The notes below the pieces were generated by a model. That model was not told the origin of the DNA. It saw nothing but the letters and a program-made list of their open reading frames with translations, and ran no database searches. From Ignisphaera sp. (GTDB lineage Archaea; Thermoproteota; Thermoprotei_A; Sulfolobales; Ignisphaeraceae), in the NCBI GenBank assembly GCA_038735125.1, contig JAVYNU010000009.1, forward strand, positions 21,016-85,015: DNA of 64,000 bases. Direction: 5' to 3'. Shown here in pieces: positions 1-9,110 of this stretch (its first letter is position 1; each line of letters begins with the position of its first letter). The translations under genes were made by a program, and so were the position numbers.

Positions 1-19
1 AACAATAATGTTGATGGAG

Positions 20-946
20 CTACTCATCTAAGTTATCACCATATTTCATTGTCTCTTTTAATATATCTAGACCACTTTCATTGCTTACTGTATATAAACC
101 TTTTCTGAAGGCTTCAAGTGGTTGTGGCTCAAAACCCATTAATTCTGCTGCTGTCTTTATTTCGACGTGGGCACTATACTTTCTTAAATTTTGAACAACT
201 GATACGTAATTGACATCTCGAAATATGTGGTGGTCAAGAACAATTTGTCTCAATGTATCAAGGTTCTTGCTAATGAAAGTTTTGAGAAAGTTTAAAGAAT
301 TATTCAACTCTTCTTCTGAAAATGAATATCCCATTAAATAGGTTGGTGGCCCATCTACGATGGCTATATATGGTCTGCAAAAGTTGTATAGAAAGGAATG
401 CTCTCGGCTAGAACCACCTTCTATATCTGATGTGAATAGTATTTCATACTCATCTTTAATACATACAGAAATAACGAATCCTAATTTAGTATTTGATCCA
501 TGGGGTAAGGGTTTGCTGAAACTGATTTTATTTGAGTCAATTTCAACTGTTTTATTATCGCATACTTTAATATTGTTTGCAAAATCTTTAATCAATTTTA
601 TGAACTTATGGGCCCTAATTCTTTGCGAAAAGTTGATATTTCTCTCAAAATCTTTTACTAGGATGGTTTTCCCTCTGAATAACGTTGGATCAATGAATCT
701 GCCAGGGTCATGATGATCATAATGATAATGAGTTATAATAATATAGTCAGAGTCTCTGAGATAATACTGTATCTTATCAAAAGTCTCCAACAGCTTTTTA
801 GCCTCTAATCGATGTGGTGGTAAGCCATAGCGTCTTGGAGCAAGAGCTGCTGATGGATCTATAAAGATATTAGCATCTTTTATCTGAATAAATGTTGCTT
901 GGGATCTCACACCAAGGCTTTCAAACCCAATTAAAACAAGCTCCAT
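20..946 (-). CDS. UPF0282-type metallo-beta-lactamase-fold hydrolase
   Basis: A 308-residue MBL-fold protein, probably cytosolic, of the archaeal UPF0282 type. The metal-binding signature THYHYDHHDP is at residues 72-81, with later ligand-like segments LPHGSN (~147), LFTSDIEGG (~170) and LDHHIF (~238). Length and the long helical insert after the first strand fit the family, whose substrate is unknown. It is the last gene of a minus-strand run (DHH phosphoesterase, NucS, hotdog thioesterase, this gene) and starts 2 bp after the thioesterase stop, so co-transcription is likely. The gene is complete; its stop lies 20 bp from the window edge. Fold is confident, reaction unknown. Confidence 0.85.
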   Translation of the reverse strand: MELVLIGFESLGVRSQATFIQIKDANIFIDPSAALAPRRYGLPPHRLEAKKLLETFDKIQYYLRDSDYIIITHYHYDHHDPGRFIDPTLFRGKTILVKDFERNINFSQRIRAHKFIKLIKDFANNIKVCDNKTVEIDSNKISFSKPLPHGSNTKLGFVISVCIKDEYEILFTSDIEGGSSREHSFLYNFCRPYIAIVDGPPTYLMGYSFSEEELNNSLNFLKTFISKNLDTLRQIVLDHHIFRDVNYVSVVQNLRKYSAHVEIKTAAELMGFEPQPLEAFRKGLYTVSNESGLDILKETMKYGDNLDE

Positions 947-948
947 TG

Positions 949-1371
949 CTATACACTTTCCTCTACAACAAATACCGTTAGTGCGTTTGCAAGCTCTTTG
1001 TCATTGCATGTTATAGTAGTTTGTACATGTATAATCTTACCCCCTTTCCCAATTACACATGATCTTACTTCCAAGTCTGCTAAGGCTTCTGGTTGCGAAA
1101 CAAAGTTTATAGTATGGGAAATTGCTACGAGATATTCATCTCCAAAAATCTGTGTCTTGGCAACATTCTCGGCTGCCAAAATAGATAATAATGCAAGTGC
1201 TGATCCATGTACATTATTATATTGATCAAGAAAATCAGGTGTTAACTCCTGTAGAAACTCAATGCATTTATTTGTTTTATCTTCTCTAAACTCTTTTATC
1301 TTGACGCTGTCTTTAAATGCCAATGGAACCCCTTCTAAGTTCAGATGTTCATCGACCGCCATAATTTTCAA
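949..1371 (-). CDS. PaaI-like hotdog-fold thioesterase
   Basis: A 140-residue single-domain hotdog protein resembling PaaI/YbgC-type acyl-CoA thioesterases. The segment with NVHGSALALLSILAAENVA (~residues 53-71) is the hotdog central helix with the usual HG motif, followed by beta strands around VAISHTINFVSQ and VRSCVIGKGGKIIHVQ. Such enzymes cleave acyl-CoA thioesters in the cytosol, usually as tetramers; the acyl group cannot be predicted. The gene lies 5 bp downstream of nucS and 2 bp upstream of the UPF0282 gene, indicating one operon. Confidence 0.75.
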   Translation of the reverse strand: MKIMAVDEHLNLEGVPLAFKDSVKIKEFREDKTNKCIEFLQELTPDFLDQYNNVHGSALALLSILAAENVAKTQIFGDEYLVAISHTINFVSQPEALADLEVRSCVIGKGGKIIHVQTTITCNDKELANALTVFVVEESV

Positions 1372-1376
1372 CCTAT

Positions 1377-2156
1377 CTACTTATAATGTTCTCGCTCACT
1401 TTTAATATACTTATCCAGTTTTTCTATGGATCCAACATTGAATTCTTGTAGTAGTTTTCTCAAATCTATAAATTGCATGCCCTCCTTATGAAGAAGAGTA
1501 AATGCGTCAGTGGTTATCGAAGGAGCTACTAGAACTCCCTCCACCTTTAATCCTTTATCCTTGTAAAAATCGACATATCTCTTTAATTGAAGCACTGCAG
1601 ATACCCCTGCCTTTTCGTTCTTTACCTCAACAACTATCAGCGTCCCATCCTCTTTCTTAAGCAAAACATCTATCTTACCATATGTTGTTGCAACATCTGT
1701 GCCCAGGATCCTAGCATTTGAATTAATAATACTAATATTTGACAGTATCATTCTAACAATGTCGCTTTCCTTTCCTATTATCACAGGCTTTGCTGATGTC
1801 AGTTGACATGTTGTTATTAGATAAGCTCTATTAATTTCTATAAGTACTTCTTCTTGGGGATTTTTTCTAGAAGACTTAACAAATATTCTATTGTCTCTGC
1901 ATTCATACTGTATATAGGACTTTGGTGGTTGCCAATTAAGTGGCTCAACTTTTGTCGCATCATGTACTAATAGACTGCCGTCTGGTTTTGTAATTAGTAA
2001 CCGAGAACCCATTTGAGCATACGATGTTGCTCTGCCAATATATTCTATAATCATTTCGCCAACAATAATTATTACATATTTGTTTTTCAGTTCGTTCAGT
2101 TTTGCGATTATATTTGGACAAGGGGTTTCAAGATCTATGCTTATGCACATGGTCAT
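1377..2156 (-). CDS. nucS: Endonuclease NucS
   Basis: A 259-residue protein with the NucS two-domain layout: an N-terminal beta-sandwich DNA-binding/dimerisation region (~1-125) and a C-terminal RecB-like nuclease domain (~126-240). The catalytic pattern is visible as Asp163 (in KIDVLL) and Glu177-x-Lys179 (in VVEVK), the D-ExK triad of PD-(D/E)XK nucleases. NucS/EndoMS cuts branched or mismatched DNA and binds the sliding clamp. A basic C-terminal tail follows, but I do not see a clear PIP motif. The start overlaps the stop of the upstream DHH gene by 4 bp, so the two are translationally coupled, which suggests a shared DNA-maintenance role. Confidence 0.88.
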   Translation of the reverse strand: MTMCISIDLETPCPNIIAKLNELKNKYVIIIVGEMIIEYIGRATSYAQMGSRLLITKPDGSLLVHDATKVEPLNWQPPKSYIQYECRDNRIFVKSSRKNPQEEVLIEINRAYLITTCQLTSAKPVIIGKESDIVRMILSNISIINSNARILGTDVATTYGKIDVLLKKEDGTLIVVEVKNEKAGVSAVLQLKRYVDFYKDKGLKVEGVLVAPSITTDAFTLLHKEGMQFIDLRKLLQEFNVGSIEKLDKYIKSEREHYK

Positions 2157-3163
2157 ATCTGCTTACAACAACAATACTTCTCTTTAATAAAATTTTTAAC
2201 AATCGCTATAACCTCAACAAGAGATTTATCTGTTTTTATGGTCATGGAGGCAGCCTCTCTATGACCACCATAAATGATGCTCATATTGTTTCCATGTGTC
2301 AATGCAAAGCTTTTGCAAAATTCTAATGCTTGTTCATTTAATGAGCGTACCGTTATCACAATCTTTTCCTCCTCCTCTCTTACTATTACAATAGGTTGCT
2401 TAGTTTTTTTAATGTATTCAGATGATGCCACTCCAAATAGCCCTGCATATATAATGGATTCTGCAGCTCTAAATGTAGCAATGTTCCAATCACATACATG
2501 TTCAATCTTTTCCTCTATTCTCTTTAAAAGGGTTTGTAAAAGCCATTTAGCTTTAGAATATTTTTCATTGAATTCTTTAGAATTCCAGAATTCAACCCCC
2601 TTTATAATAGCCTCAACAGCACCTTTAATCAGATGTTCATTAGTTGGCTCAACAGCTAAAACAAGTTTTATTTTATCAGCAATTTCGCGGATATAAGGCT
2701 CGTTTGCAGAGCCACCTTCGCAAACGTTTGCCACCTTAACAAGAACTTCCTCGAATCCATTCAAATCTCTTATTATGGTATGCGCTAAGACCTCTGGTGT
2801 TGATTGAGCTTTACTCCAAAGCACCTTTACTCTAGGCTCTAGTTCTTGAAGCTCCTTCAATGCTATCATAGACGATGAATGATGATCTATTATGACTATG
2901 TTAATATGTTCGTTTTTACCAACAATCTCTTTGATTTTGTTGGCAATATTTGTTCCTATTGCGAGATCGAGTAATACGAGAGTATCTGCGTTTCTCAAAT
3001 TCTTTAAACATCTATTTAAATCTTCTTGTAAACGCCATGGCTGTGAATATTTTAACATAATATTGTTGGGAACATAATCAAGTAAGAAATGTCTAATGTA
3101 CAATCCTGCTGAGATAACACCATCACAATCGCCATGATATATTACAAATGCTTTTATGACCAT
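2153..3163 (-). CDS. DHH-family phosphoesterase
   Basis: A 336-residue DHH-superfamily phosphoesterase. Motif I appears near the N terminus as YHGDCDGVISAG, the name-giving motif as IIDHHSSS (~residues 92-99), and the C-terminal DHHA1 motif as IYGGHREAAS. Family members hydrolyse phosphodiesters such as nanoRNA, cyclic dinucleotides or single-stranded DNA; crenarchaeal proteins of this size may be RecJ/GAN-like, but the specific substrate is not evident. It is the first gene of the minus-strand operon continuing into nucS (4-bp overlap). A TATA-like element on the minus strand lies about 55 bp upstream. Confidence 0.82.
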   Translation of the reverse strand: MVIKAFVIYHGDCDGVISAGLYIRHFLLDYVPNNIMLKYSQPWRLQEDLNRCLKNLRNADTLVLLDLAIGTNIANKIKEIVGKNEHINIVIIDHHSSSMIALKELQELEPRVKVLWSKAQSTPEVLAHTIIRDLNGFEEVLVKVANVCEGGSANEPYIREIADKIKLVLAVEPTNEHLIKGAVEAIIKGVEFWNSKEFNEKYSKAKWLLQTLLKRIEEKIEHVCDWNIATFRAAESIIYAGLFGVASSEYIKKTKQPIVIVREEEEKIVITVRSLNEQALEFCKSFALTHGNNMSIIYGGHREAASMTIKTDKSLVEVIAIVKNFIKEKYCCCKQI

Positions 3164-3216
3164 TATAGCACCTGTAGACGTTACAGCATGCCTAAAATAT
3201 TATCTAATCACGAAAC

Positions 3217-3226
3217 CTTATAAATA
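3217..3226 (-). promoter_or_regulatory. TATA box for the DHH-nucS operon
   Basis: On the minus strand this reads as TATTTATAAG, 54 bp before the DHH start codon, consistent with an archaeal TATA/TBP site giving a leader of about 30 bases. Nothing else in the divergent 141-bp gap fits as well for this strand. Confidence 0.45.
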
Positions 3227-3261
3227 GTTATTATATAGAGCTCATTAACCAATATTGATAG

Positions 3262-3292
3262 TATAAATTAATTAAAAATATAAATTAATTAA
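3262..3292 (+). promoter_or_regulatory. Tandem duplicated TATA element in front of taw1
   Basis: A 14-bp sequence, TATAAATTAATTAA, occurs twice as a perfect direct repeat at 3262-3275 and 3279-3292 (17-bp period). Each copy contains a TATA box and the palindrome TTAATTAA. The downstream copy lies at the distance expected for a leaderless transcript starting at the 3308 ATG; the upstream copy would give a short leader. Tandem promoters, or a promoter plus operator, are both possible. Confidence 0.45.
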
Positions 3293-3307
3293 GCGAAATC
3301 ATTATTG

Positions 3308-4393
3308 ATGCTTGTTCTGTGTGATGTAAAAATGGAGGCTATTTCATCCAGTATACTGAGTCCTTTTATGAAAGCATTTGAAGTTCTGAAAAAACAGAAA
3401 TATCATATAATAGGATCGCATAGCGCTGTAAAAAAATGTTATTGGGTTCATAAAGCCCTTACAGAGAGAATGTTTTGCTATAAGGCTAAATTCTATGGTA
3501 TAGAATCACATAGATGTATACAGTTCTCGCCATCTGTTCTATGGTGCTGGAATTATTGTCTTCATTGTTGGCGTTATAGATCTAGGGATCAGTGGGATGA
3601 GATATGGTTTAATTTTCCTGATCAGATAGACGATCCCAGATTTCTGGTTGAAATGGCTATAAAGGAACACAGAAGAACTGTAAGTGGGTATAGAAAGTAT
3701 CCTAATGTCGATAAGAAAATGTTTGAAGAGGCGCTTAATCCAAAGCATGTAGCCATAAGCTTAACGGGTGAACCAACTCTATATCCTCGATTAGGGGAAT
3801 TGATAAGGGAGTTCCATAAGAAAGGCTTGACAACATTTCTTGTAACAAGAGGTGTTAGGCCAGATGTGCTAGCAAATTTGGATGAAGAACCAACTCAGCT
3901 CTATATATCTCTAGAGGCTTATGACTATGATAGTTATAATTATTTTAATACCCCAATATCTAAAGCCCTTTGGAGAAAAACTCTGGAGACTTTGGAGCTC
4001 TTACCAAGTTTCACATCCCCTACAGTTATTAGGATAACAGTTGTTAGGAGCTTTAATATGAATGAAAAGGCTATAGATGCATGGGCCAGACTTTTGGCCA
4101 TCGCACAACCAACATTTGTGGAGGTCAAAGCTTATATGCATATAGGCGCGTCCATAACCAGACTTTCTCGTAGTGATATGCCTACGCATAGTGAGGTTAA
4201 AAAAGTTGCTTCAATGCTTGCAAATAGAATGGGATACAATGTCGTTTCTGAAAGCATTCCCAGTAGGGTTGTACTACTTTCAAGATTAGATAAACCTGTT
4301 ATTAGGTATGGCAATCCTCCTGTATCATGGAACGACATTGACATAGGTGATGAAAACTCTGGCGAATACGGAGAAGCAGATAAGGTTTTATAG
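3308..4393 (+). CDS. taw1: 4-demethylwyosine synthase (archaeal TYW1)
   Basis: Radical SAM enzyme that condenses N1-methylguanosine-37 of tRNA-Phe with pyruvate to build the tricyclic base of wyosine. Radical SAM cysteines lie in CWNYCLHC (CX3CX2C; about residues 80-87). Upstream are three further cysteines spaced exactly 13 and 13 residues apart, the pattern of the second [4Fe-4S] cluster in archaeal Taw1. LTGEPTLYP is the SAM-binding GE-type motif. The protein lacks the flavodoxin domain of eukaryotic TYW1, as normal for archaea. The ATG at 3308 is preferred over the TTG at 3305; an ATG at 3332 is also possible. A duplicated TATA element precedes it. Confidence 0.93.
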   Translation: MLVLCDVKMEAISSSILSPFMKAFEVLKKQKYHIIGSHSAVKKCYWVHKALTERMFCYKAKFYGIESHRCIQFSPSVLWCWNYCLHCWRYRSRDQWDEIWFNFPDQIDDPRFLVEMAIKEHRRTVSGYRKYPNVDKKMFEEALNPKHVAISLTGEPTLYPRLGELIREFHKKGLTTFLVTRGVRPDVLANLDEEPTQLYISLEAYDYDSYNYFNTPISKALWRKTLETLELLPSFTSPTVIRITVVRSFNMNEKAIDAWARLLAIAQPTFVEVKAYMHIGASITRLSRSDMPTHSEVKKVASMLANRMGYNVVSESIPSRVVLLSRLDKPVIRYGNPPVSWNDIDIGDENSGEYGEADKVL

Positions 4394-4444
4394 GCTTCTC
4401 AAATCCACATTTTTGCTAGGAGTACTTGGCAGGTTTTTCTAACA

Positions 4445-5449
4445 ATGCAGGAAAGTGTTAATATTGATGTCAGTGGTGCTATCACCTTTTTTAGCAGAAT
4501 ATGTGTTGATGGCCACTCAAACGGTTGTATAATAAGGGCTGTAACGCATATTCATAGTGATCATACAATAGATTTAAATAAGAGCTTGTTGCTATGCAAA
4601 TACATTATTGGGACTCCAATAACTATTGAACTCCTAGATATCTTAGGATATTCCATACCCAAATTAAAGAAAAAGGCCCTAGAATACAATCAAACTCTAG
4701 CCTTTAATGATACAAAAATTTGGCTTCTCTATGCAGATCACATACCAGGTTCAGCTCAAGTTGTTGCTGAAAAAGATGGTGCTATACTTGCTTATACAGG
4801 TGATTTCAAGAACCCTGGAACAAGGACGGTTATTGTTAAAGAGCCCGACATTTTAGTTATTGATGCAACATATGGAGATCCAGCATATGTTAGAGAAGGG
4901 GAGGAAGTTATATGGCAAAAGTTTATAGAGCTTATAAGAAAACTATTGAGTCAGGGATCGGTAGCTCTATATGCATATTACGGCAAAGCTCAAGAAGTTA
5001 TGACAAGACTTAGAGAATATGGAATCGATGCTCCATTTCTTTTATCACATTCTCATTGGAAGGTTCACAAAGTTTTGGAGAGGTATGGATATAGAATTCA
5101 GGATGTTTTTCCATCGGGGTCGAGAGAAGCTGACGAAATTAAGAAGATGGGATGGTTCATAGAAGTGAACCACATTTCATCTTCAAAAAACTATAGAAAT
5201 AGTGTAAATTCTCACATAATTCTAACAGGAAGATTTGTGAAAACAATCTATAAGTTGAACTCGGGTAATATATGGATTGTTGGAATAAGTGGTCATGGAG
5301 ACTTCAATGACATTCTCTACTATGTTGATGAATCAAGACCAGAACTACTAATAGTAGATGGCTCAAGAAGCATTTATGCTGAGAAATTCGCATCAATAGT
5401 CAGAACACAGTTGGGTATCGAGGCTGAGGTGATGCCAAAACAATTTTGA
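4445..5449 (+). CDS. MBL-fold exonuclease/RNA-processing-like protein
   Basis: A 334-residue MBL-fold protein of the COG1236-like type (relatives of mRNA 3'-end processing factors and DNA-ligase-associated exonucleases). The metal motif THIHSDHT is at about residues 32-39, followed by YADHIPGSAQ, YTGDFKNPGT and VIDATYGDP, which match the MBL core and the acidic motif opening the beta-CASP-like insert. ISGHGDFND near residue 278 supplies the C-terminal histidine motif. It lacks the KH domains of aCPSF1, so it belongs to a shorter class. DNA versus RNA substrate cannot be decided. It sits between taw1 and rpl12 with its own gap on each side. Confidence 0.78.
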   Translation: MQESVNIDVSGAITFFSRICVDGHSNGCIIRAVTHIHSDHTIDLNKSLLLCKYIIGTPITIELLDILGYSIPKLKKKALEYNQTLAFNDTKIWLLYADHIPGSAQVVAEKDGAILAYTGDFKNPGTRTVIVKEPDILVIDATYGDPAYVREGEEVIWQKFIELIRKLLSQGSVALYAYYGKAQEVMTRLREYGIDAPFLLSHSHWKVHKVLERYGYRIQDVFPSGSREADEIKKMGWFIEVNHISSSKNYRNSVNSHIILTGRFVKTIYKLNSGNIWIVGISGHGDFNDILYYVDESRPELLIVDGSRSIYAEKFASIVRTQLGIEAEVMPKQF

Positions 5450-5473
5450 GGCATTTATTTAGTCTAAAGATTA

Positions 5474-5485
5474 TTTAAATTTATA
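5474..5485 (+). promoter_or_regulatory. TATA box of the rpl12-alaS region
   Basis: TTTAAATTTATA about 50 bp upstream of the rpl12 ATG. It matches the archaeal TATA consensus and would give a short leader that carries the GGGGTG ribosome-binding site seen just before the start. Confidence 0.5.
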
Positions 5486-5532
5486 AGAGTGGCTCTCTGT
5501 ATAAGTCAAAGCGTAGCTATGGGGTGCATAAA

Positions 5533-5868
5533 ATGGAGTATATATATGCTGTACTCCTACTCCATGCAGCAAAAAAAGACATTTCGGAGGACAATATAAA
5601 AAGAGTCCTAGAAGCGGCAGGAATAGCAATAGACGATGTAAGGGTAAAAGCTCTTGTAGCAGCTGTAAAGGAGATAAACATAGATGACGTTCTAAAATCC
5701 TCCTTTGCCATGCCTATAGCACCTACAGCAATGCCTGCTGGAGCTGTAACTGGCCAGCAGACAGTGGCTCAGCAGGCTCCTAAGGCTGAGGAGAAGAAAG
5801 AGGAGGAGAAGAAGGAGGGTGTTTCAGAAGAGCAGCTGGCAGAAGGCTTATCAGCACTCTTTGGCTGA
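5533..5868 (+). CDS. rpl12: Ribosomal protein P1 (L12), large subunit stalk
   Basis: Acidic stalk protein that dimerises on P0 and recruits translation factors to the ribosome. The N-terminal helical domain starts MEYIYAVLLLHAA, followed by an Ala/Pro/Gln hinge, a Glu/Lys-rich stretch and the invariant stalk tail GLSALFG that binds elongation factors. ATG 5533 is chosen over the GTG at 5524 because that GTG lies inside the GGGGTG Shine-Dalgarno sequence. In many archaea this gene follows L11, L1 and P0, but none of those is here; it is followed by alaS. Confidence 0.95.
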   Translation: MEYIYAVLLLHAAKKDISEDNIKRVLEAAGIAIDDVRVKALVAAVKEINIDDVLKSSFAMPIAPTAMPAGAVTGQQTVAQQAPKAEEKKEEEKKEGVSEEQLAEGLSALFG

Positions 5869-5946
5869 TCCACTGCAGTATAGTGTAGCAATAGACCTAA
5901 CTGAAAATATAGCATTTTATTGATGTTAACATTATGCAATTAATTG

Positions 5947-8700
5947 ATGGAGCTGCTTATGCAGAGAGCAATAGATCCAAGTTTTTATGTAACTCAAATG
6001 TTTAAAAATAAAGGATACAAAAGAGCTCAATGCCGTTACTGTAAGGCATATTTTTGGAGTATAATGGATAGGGATAACTGTGGAGATGCACCATGCACTG
6101 ATTACACATTTTTTGACATAACAACAAAAAGGTCTTTGGGGTATAGAGAAGCCAGAAACGCATTTCTAGAATTTTTCAAGAGGAGAGGACACGAAATCAT
6201 AGAACCGAGACCTGTTGTTGCAAGATGGAGAGAGGATCTCTACCTAACTATTGCGAGTATTGTTGTATTTCAACCCCATGTTACGTCAGGTTTAGTTCCG
6301 CCACCAGCTAACCCGCTTGTAATTGCACAGCCTTGTATAAGGCTAGAGGATATAGATTCTGTTGGATATACCCTAGGGAGACATCTAACGAACTTTACGA
6401 TGGGAGGCCATCACGCATTTAACTATCCAGATAAAACTGTGTACTGGGTGGACGAAACAGTTGAATTAGCCAAAGAGTTCTTTGTAGAAGAGCTTGGAGT
6501 GCCGGAAGAGGAGATAACGTTTAAAGAGTCATGGTGGGAGGGAGGAGGAAACGCTGGACCAAGCTTCGAAGTTGCTGCCGGTGGTTTGGAGCTTGCCACA
6601 CTAGTCTTTATGATGTATAAAGTTGATGGCGATAACTATATAGAGTTGCCACTAAAGATAGTGGATACGGGATACGGCATAGAAAGGATAGCTTGGTTTT
6701 CTCAAAAAACACCTACAGCTTTTCATGCAATATATGGAGATCTTGTTAGAGAGTTTCACAAGGCACTAAATGTTTTAGAACCGGATAAAGAGATTCTGTA
6801 TTCTCTAGCTAGAAAAACTGGACGTTTCGACCTAACAAAAACAGAGGAGCTAGCTAATTTAGTGAGAATAATCTCAAGAGATTTAGGCATAGGCGAAAAG
6901 GAGATACAAGATCAGCTAAGAAACGTGTTTGACGTCTATGCTGTTTTAGACCATACAAAGACTATAGCATTGATGTTAGCAGATGGTATTGTACCTTCCA
7001 ATAGTGGCGAGGGCTATCTTGCTAGACTAGTCATTAGAAGAACTCTGAGAAGACTAAGTAAACTAGGGTCAGAAACACCTCTTGCCGAGCTTGTTGCAAA
7101 ACAACTCAACTTCTGGGGCGATATATACCCGCAAATGATAAAGTACAAAGATAGAATCCTTGAAATCATTCTTATAGAGGAAGAAAAGTTCAAAGAAATA
7201 ATATCAAAAGCTTCTACAGTAATAGAAAAATATCTAAGGAAACATCTTTCAGCAGAAGATCTTATAGAGCTTTATGATTCTCATGGGATTCCTCCAGATA
7301 TTGTATCACAAGAAATAGAGAAAAAACGTGGTTTAAAAATCGAGATTCCAACCAATTTCTATTCCCTTGTGGCATCACGACACAGCAGACCAAAAGCTGT
7401 TCGAGAACTAGAGGAGGTAAAACTTCCAAAGGATGTTATAGAATGGGCTAAGAAATTACCGCCAACTAAAAAGATTTTCCATGAAGAACCATACAAGAGG
7501 GCGTTTAAGGCCAGAGTCATAGATGTATATAAAAATTATGTGGTATTAGATGCTACAGCATTCTATCCTGAGGGTGGTGGCCAGCTAGGGGATTCAGGAT
7601 ACATAAAAACATCTGAAAATGTTTACAGAGTTATCGACACTAAGAAGGTTGGAGATGTTGTTGTGCACGTTCTTGAAAGTGTCAAAGGCTTGGAAAAGGA
7701 TATGGAGGTTAGGGGAGAAATTGATTGGGGGATAAGATATAGGAGAATGAGACACCATACAGCAACTCACATAATCCTTGGGGCCTTGAGAAAGGTTCTA
7801 GGGGATCACGTATGGCAAGCAGGTGCTGAGAAGACAGAGCATAAAGCTAGACTTGATGTAACACACTACAAAATACCTTCAAAGGAAGAGATAGAAAAAA
7901 TAGAAAATCTTGCTAACAGTCTTGTTGATAGTGGATTGGATGTTAACATAAGATACATGGATAGAAATGAAGCTGAGAAGACCTATGGTTTTGTTCTATA
8001 TCAAGGAGGCGTCCCAATGACTCCAATAATCAGGATTGTTGAGATACCTGACTGGGATGCTGAAGCGTGTTTTGGTACACATGTTAAGAACACTAAAGAG
8101 GTAGGGGTAATAAAGATAATAAATGTTGAGAAAATAGCAGATGGAATAATAAGATTTGAATTCGTGGCAGGAACAGCATTATCGGATTATGTTAAGCAAA
8201 TTGAAGGCAAACTTGAAAAAATTGGTGCCTTATTAGGTTCAAGCATTGAGGATCTTGACAAAAGAGCTGAAGGCATAGTTAAATACGTTAGAGCCTTGGA
8301 AAGCACGCTCAAATCATATAGAACAATGTATGAGAACATGCTAGTTGAGCAAATTATTAGAGGTGGCGAGTTTGTAGGAAATCTTAAACTGTATATACTA
8401 AAGCCCGAGATTCAAGATGAAGAACTTGTAAAGGGTGTTATTATTAGAGCTATAGAGAAAGAACCAAGGTTACTGCTCATAGTTTTGCAGCCAAGAAATG
8501 AAAAGATATTTGTTGAAATATCGATAGGCAAAGAATCGAGCAGATACATCGATGCCAGGGAAATTGCCAAGGCACTATCTAGAAAAATTCCATTTAGAGC
8601 AGGTGGGAAAGGTGACCATGTTACAGGCATGGCAGAAGCATCAGTAAGCGACATTGAAATTGCTGTGAAAAACATAGTAAAAGATTTAATAAAATCATAG
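5947..8700 (+). CDS. alaS: Alanyl-tRNA synthetase
   Basis: Class II synthetase that charges tRNA-Ala. About 917 residues, the archaeal size. The N-terminal archaeal extension has a zinc-like Cys cluster (CRYCKAYFW near residue 33), then the catalytic core with motif 2 (around ARWREDLYLT) and motif 3 (GYGIERIAWF). The editing domain carries HHTATH (~602) and the CFGTH motif (~700), the four zinc ligands used to clear mischarged Ser/Gly. The C-terminal C-Ala/DHHA1-like domain ends with FRAGGKGDHVTGMA. Start is ATG 5947 (a TTG precedes it at 5944; ATG 5959 is also possible). It follows rpl12 by 78 bp, a plausible shared transcript. Confidence 0.95.
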   Translation: MELLMQRAIDPSFYVTQMFKNKGYKRAQCRYCKAYFWSIMDRDNCGDAPCTDYTFFDITTKRSLGYREARNAFLEFFKRRGHEIIEPRPVVARWREDLYLTIASIVVFQPHVTSGLVPPPANPLVIAQPCIRLEDIDSVGYTLGRHLTNFTMGGHHAFNYPDKTVYWVDETVELAKEFFVEELGVPEEEITFKESWWEGGGNAGPSFEVAAGGLELATLVFMMYKVDGDNYIELPLKIVDTGYGIERIAWFSQKTPTAFHAIYGDLVREFHKALNVLEPDKEILYSLARKTGRFDLTKTEELANLVRIISRDLGIGEKEIQDQLRNVFDVYAVLDHTKTIALMLADGIVPSNSGEGYLARLVIRRTLRRLSKLGSETPLAELVAKQLNFWGDIYPQMIKYKDRILEIILIEEEKFKEIISKASTVIEKYLRKHLSAEDLIELYDSHGIPPDIVSQEIEKKRGLKIEIPTNFYSLVASRHSRPKAVRELEEVKLPKDVIEWAKKLPPTKKIFHEEPYKRAFKARVIDVYKNYVVLDATAFYPEGGGQLGDSGYIKTSENVYRVIDTKKVGDVVVHVLESVKGLEKDMEVRGEIDWGIRYRRMRHHTATHIILGALRKVLGDHVWQAGAEKTEHKARLDVTHYKIPSKEEIEKIENLANSLVDSGLDVNIRYMDRNEAEKTYGFVLYQGGVPMTPIIRIVEIPDWDAEACFGTHVKNTKEVGVIKIINVEKIADGIIRFEFVAGTALSDYVKQIEGKLEKIGALLGSSIEDLDKRAEGIVKYVRALESTLKSYRTMYENMLVEQIIRGGEFVGNLKLYILKPEIQDEELVKGVIIRAIEKEPRLLLIVLQPRNEKIFVEISIGKESSRYIDAREIAKALSRKIPFRAGGKGDHVTGMAEASVSDIEIAVKNIVKDLIKS

Positions 8701-8744
8701 CATGCTTTGGGCGCATTTCAGCTAAAACCTTTAAATGGTATATC

Positions 8745-9110
8745 CTATATTTCCATAAAGCTATACCTTATTCTTATATATTCAGAAAGCTTTTTGTCAT
8801 TAGTCAAGGCATTAATTATTTTTGGATCATCGATCATCGTTATAAGATAATCTTCAATTCCATGTGCATGCTGCAAAGAACCTCTAATCCCTCTCTCTAC
8901 TTGCACATATCCCAAGTTACTCAACTCTTTAACAGCCTTACTTACATCATCATAGCTAGGCACCTCCTCTTTTAGTGTTGAATTCATGCCCTCTATCTCC
9001 ATATGGATCTCAGTTAACCATAGCCTTCTGTATAGCCTCAGAACCCTCAGCACATCTCCCATAATTTTTTCAATACCTTCTCTTGCGTTCAAAATAGCAT
9101 TTATATCCAA
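8745..9110 (-). CDS. Winged-helix-like hypothetical protein
   Basis: A 121-residue protein without a recognised name. Residues ~15-75 (helices around VLRVLRLYRRLWLTEIHMEI and DDVSKAVKELSNLGYVQVERG) read as a winged helix with a beta wing, suggesting DNA binding or a MarR/PadR-like fold. The C-terminal third (ITMIDDPKIINALTNDKKLSEYI) is helical and could dimerise. It stands alone, convergent with alaS (44-bp gap). Function unknown; it could regulate a neighbouring gene. Confidence 0.6.
   Translation of the reverse strand: MDINAILNAREGIEKIMGDVLRVLRLYRRLWLTEIHMEIEGMNSTLKEEVPSYDDVSKAVKELSNLGYVQVERGIRGSLQHAHGIEDYLITMIDDPKIINALTNDKKLSEYIRIRYSFMEI

Noticed and set aside
2274..2696. 140-codon plus-strand open frame
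   Set aside because: Lies wholly antisense to the DHH phosphoesterase, has no promoter and a non-protein-like Ser/Leu composition.
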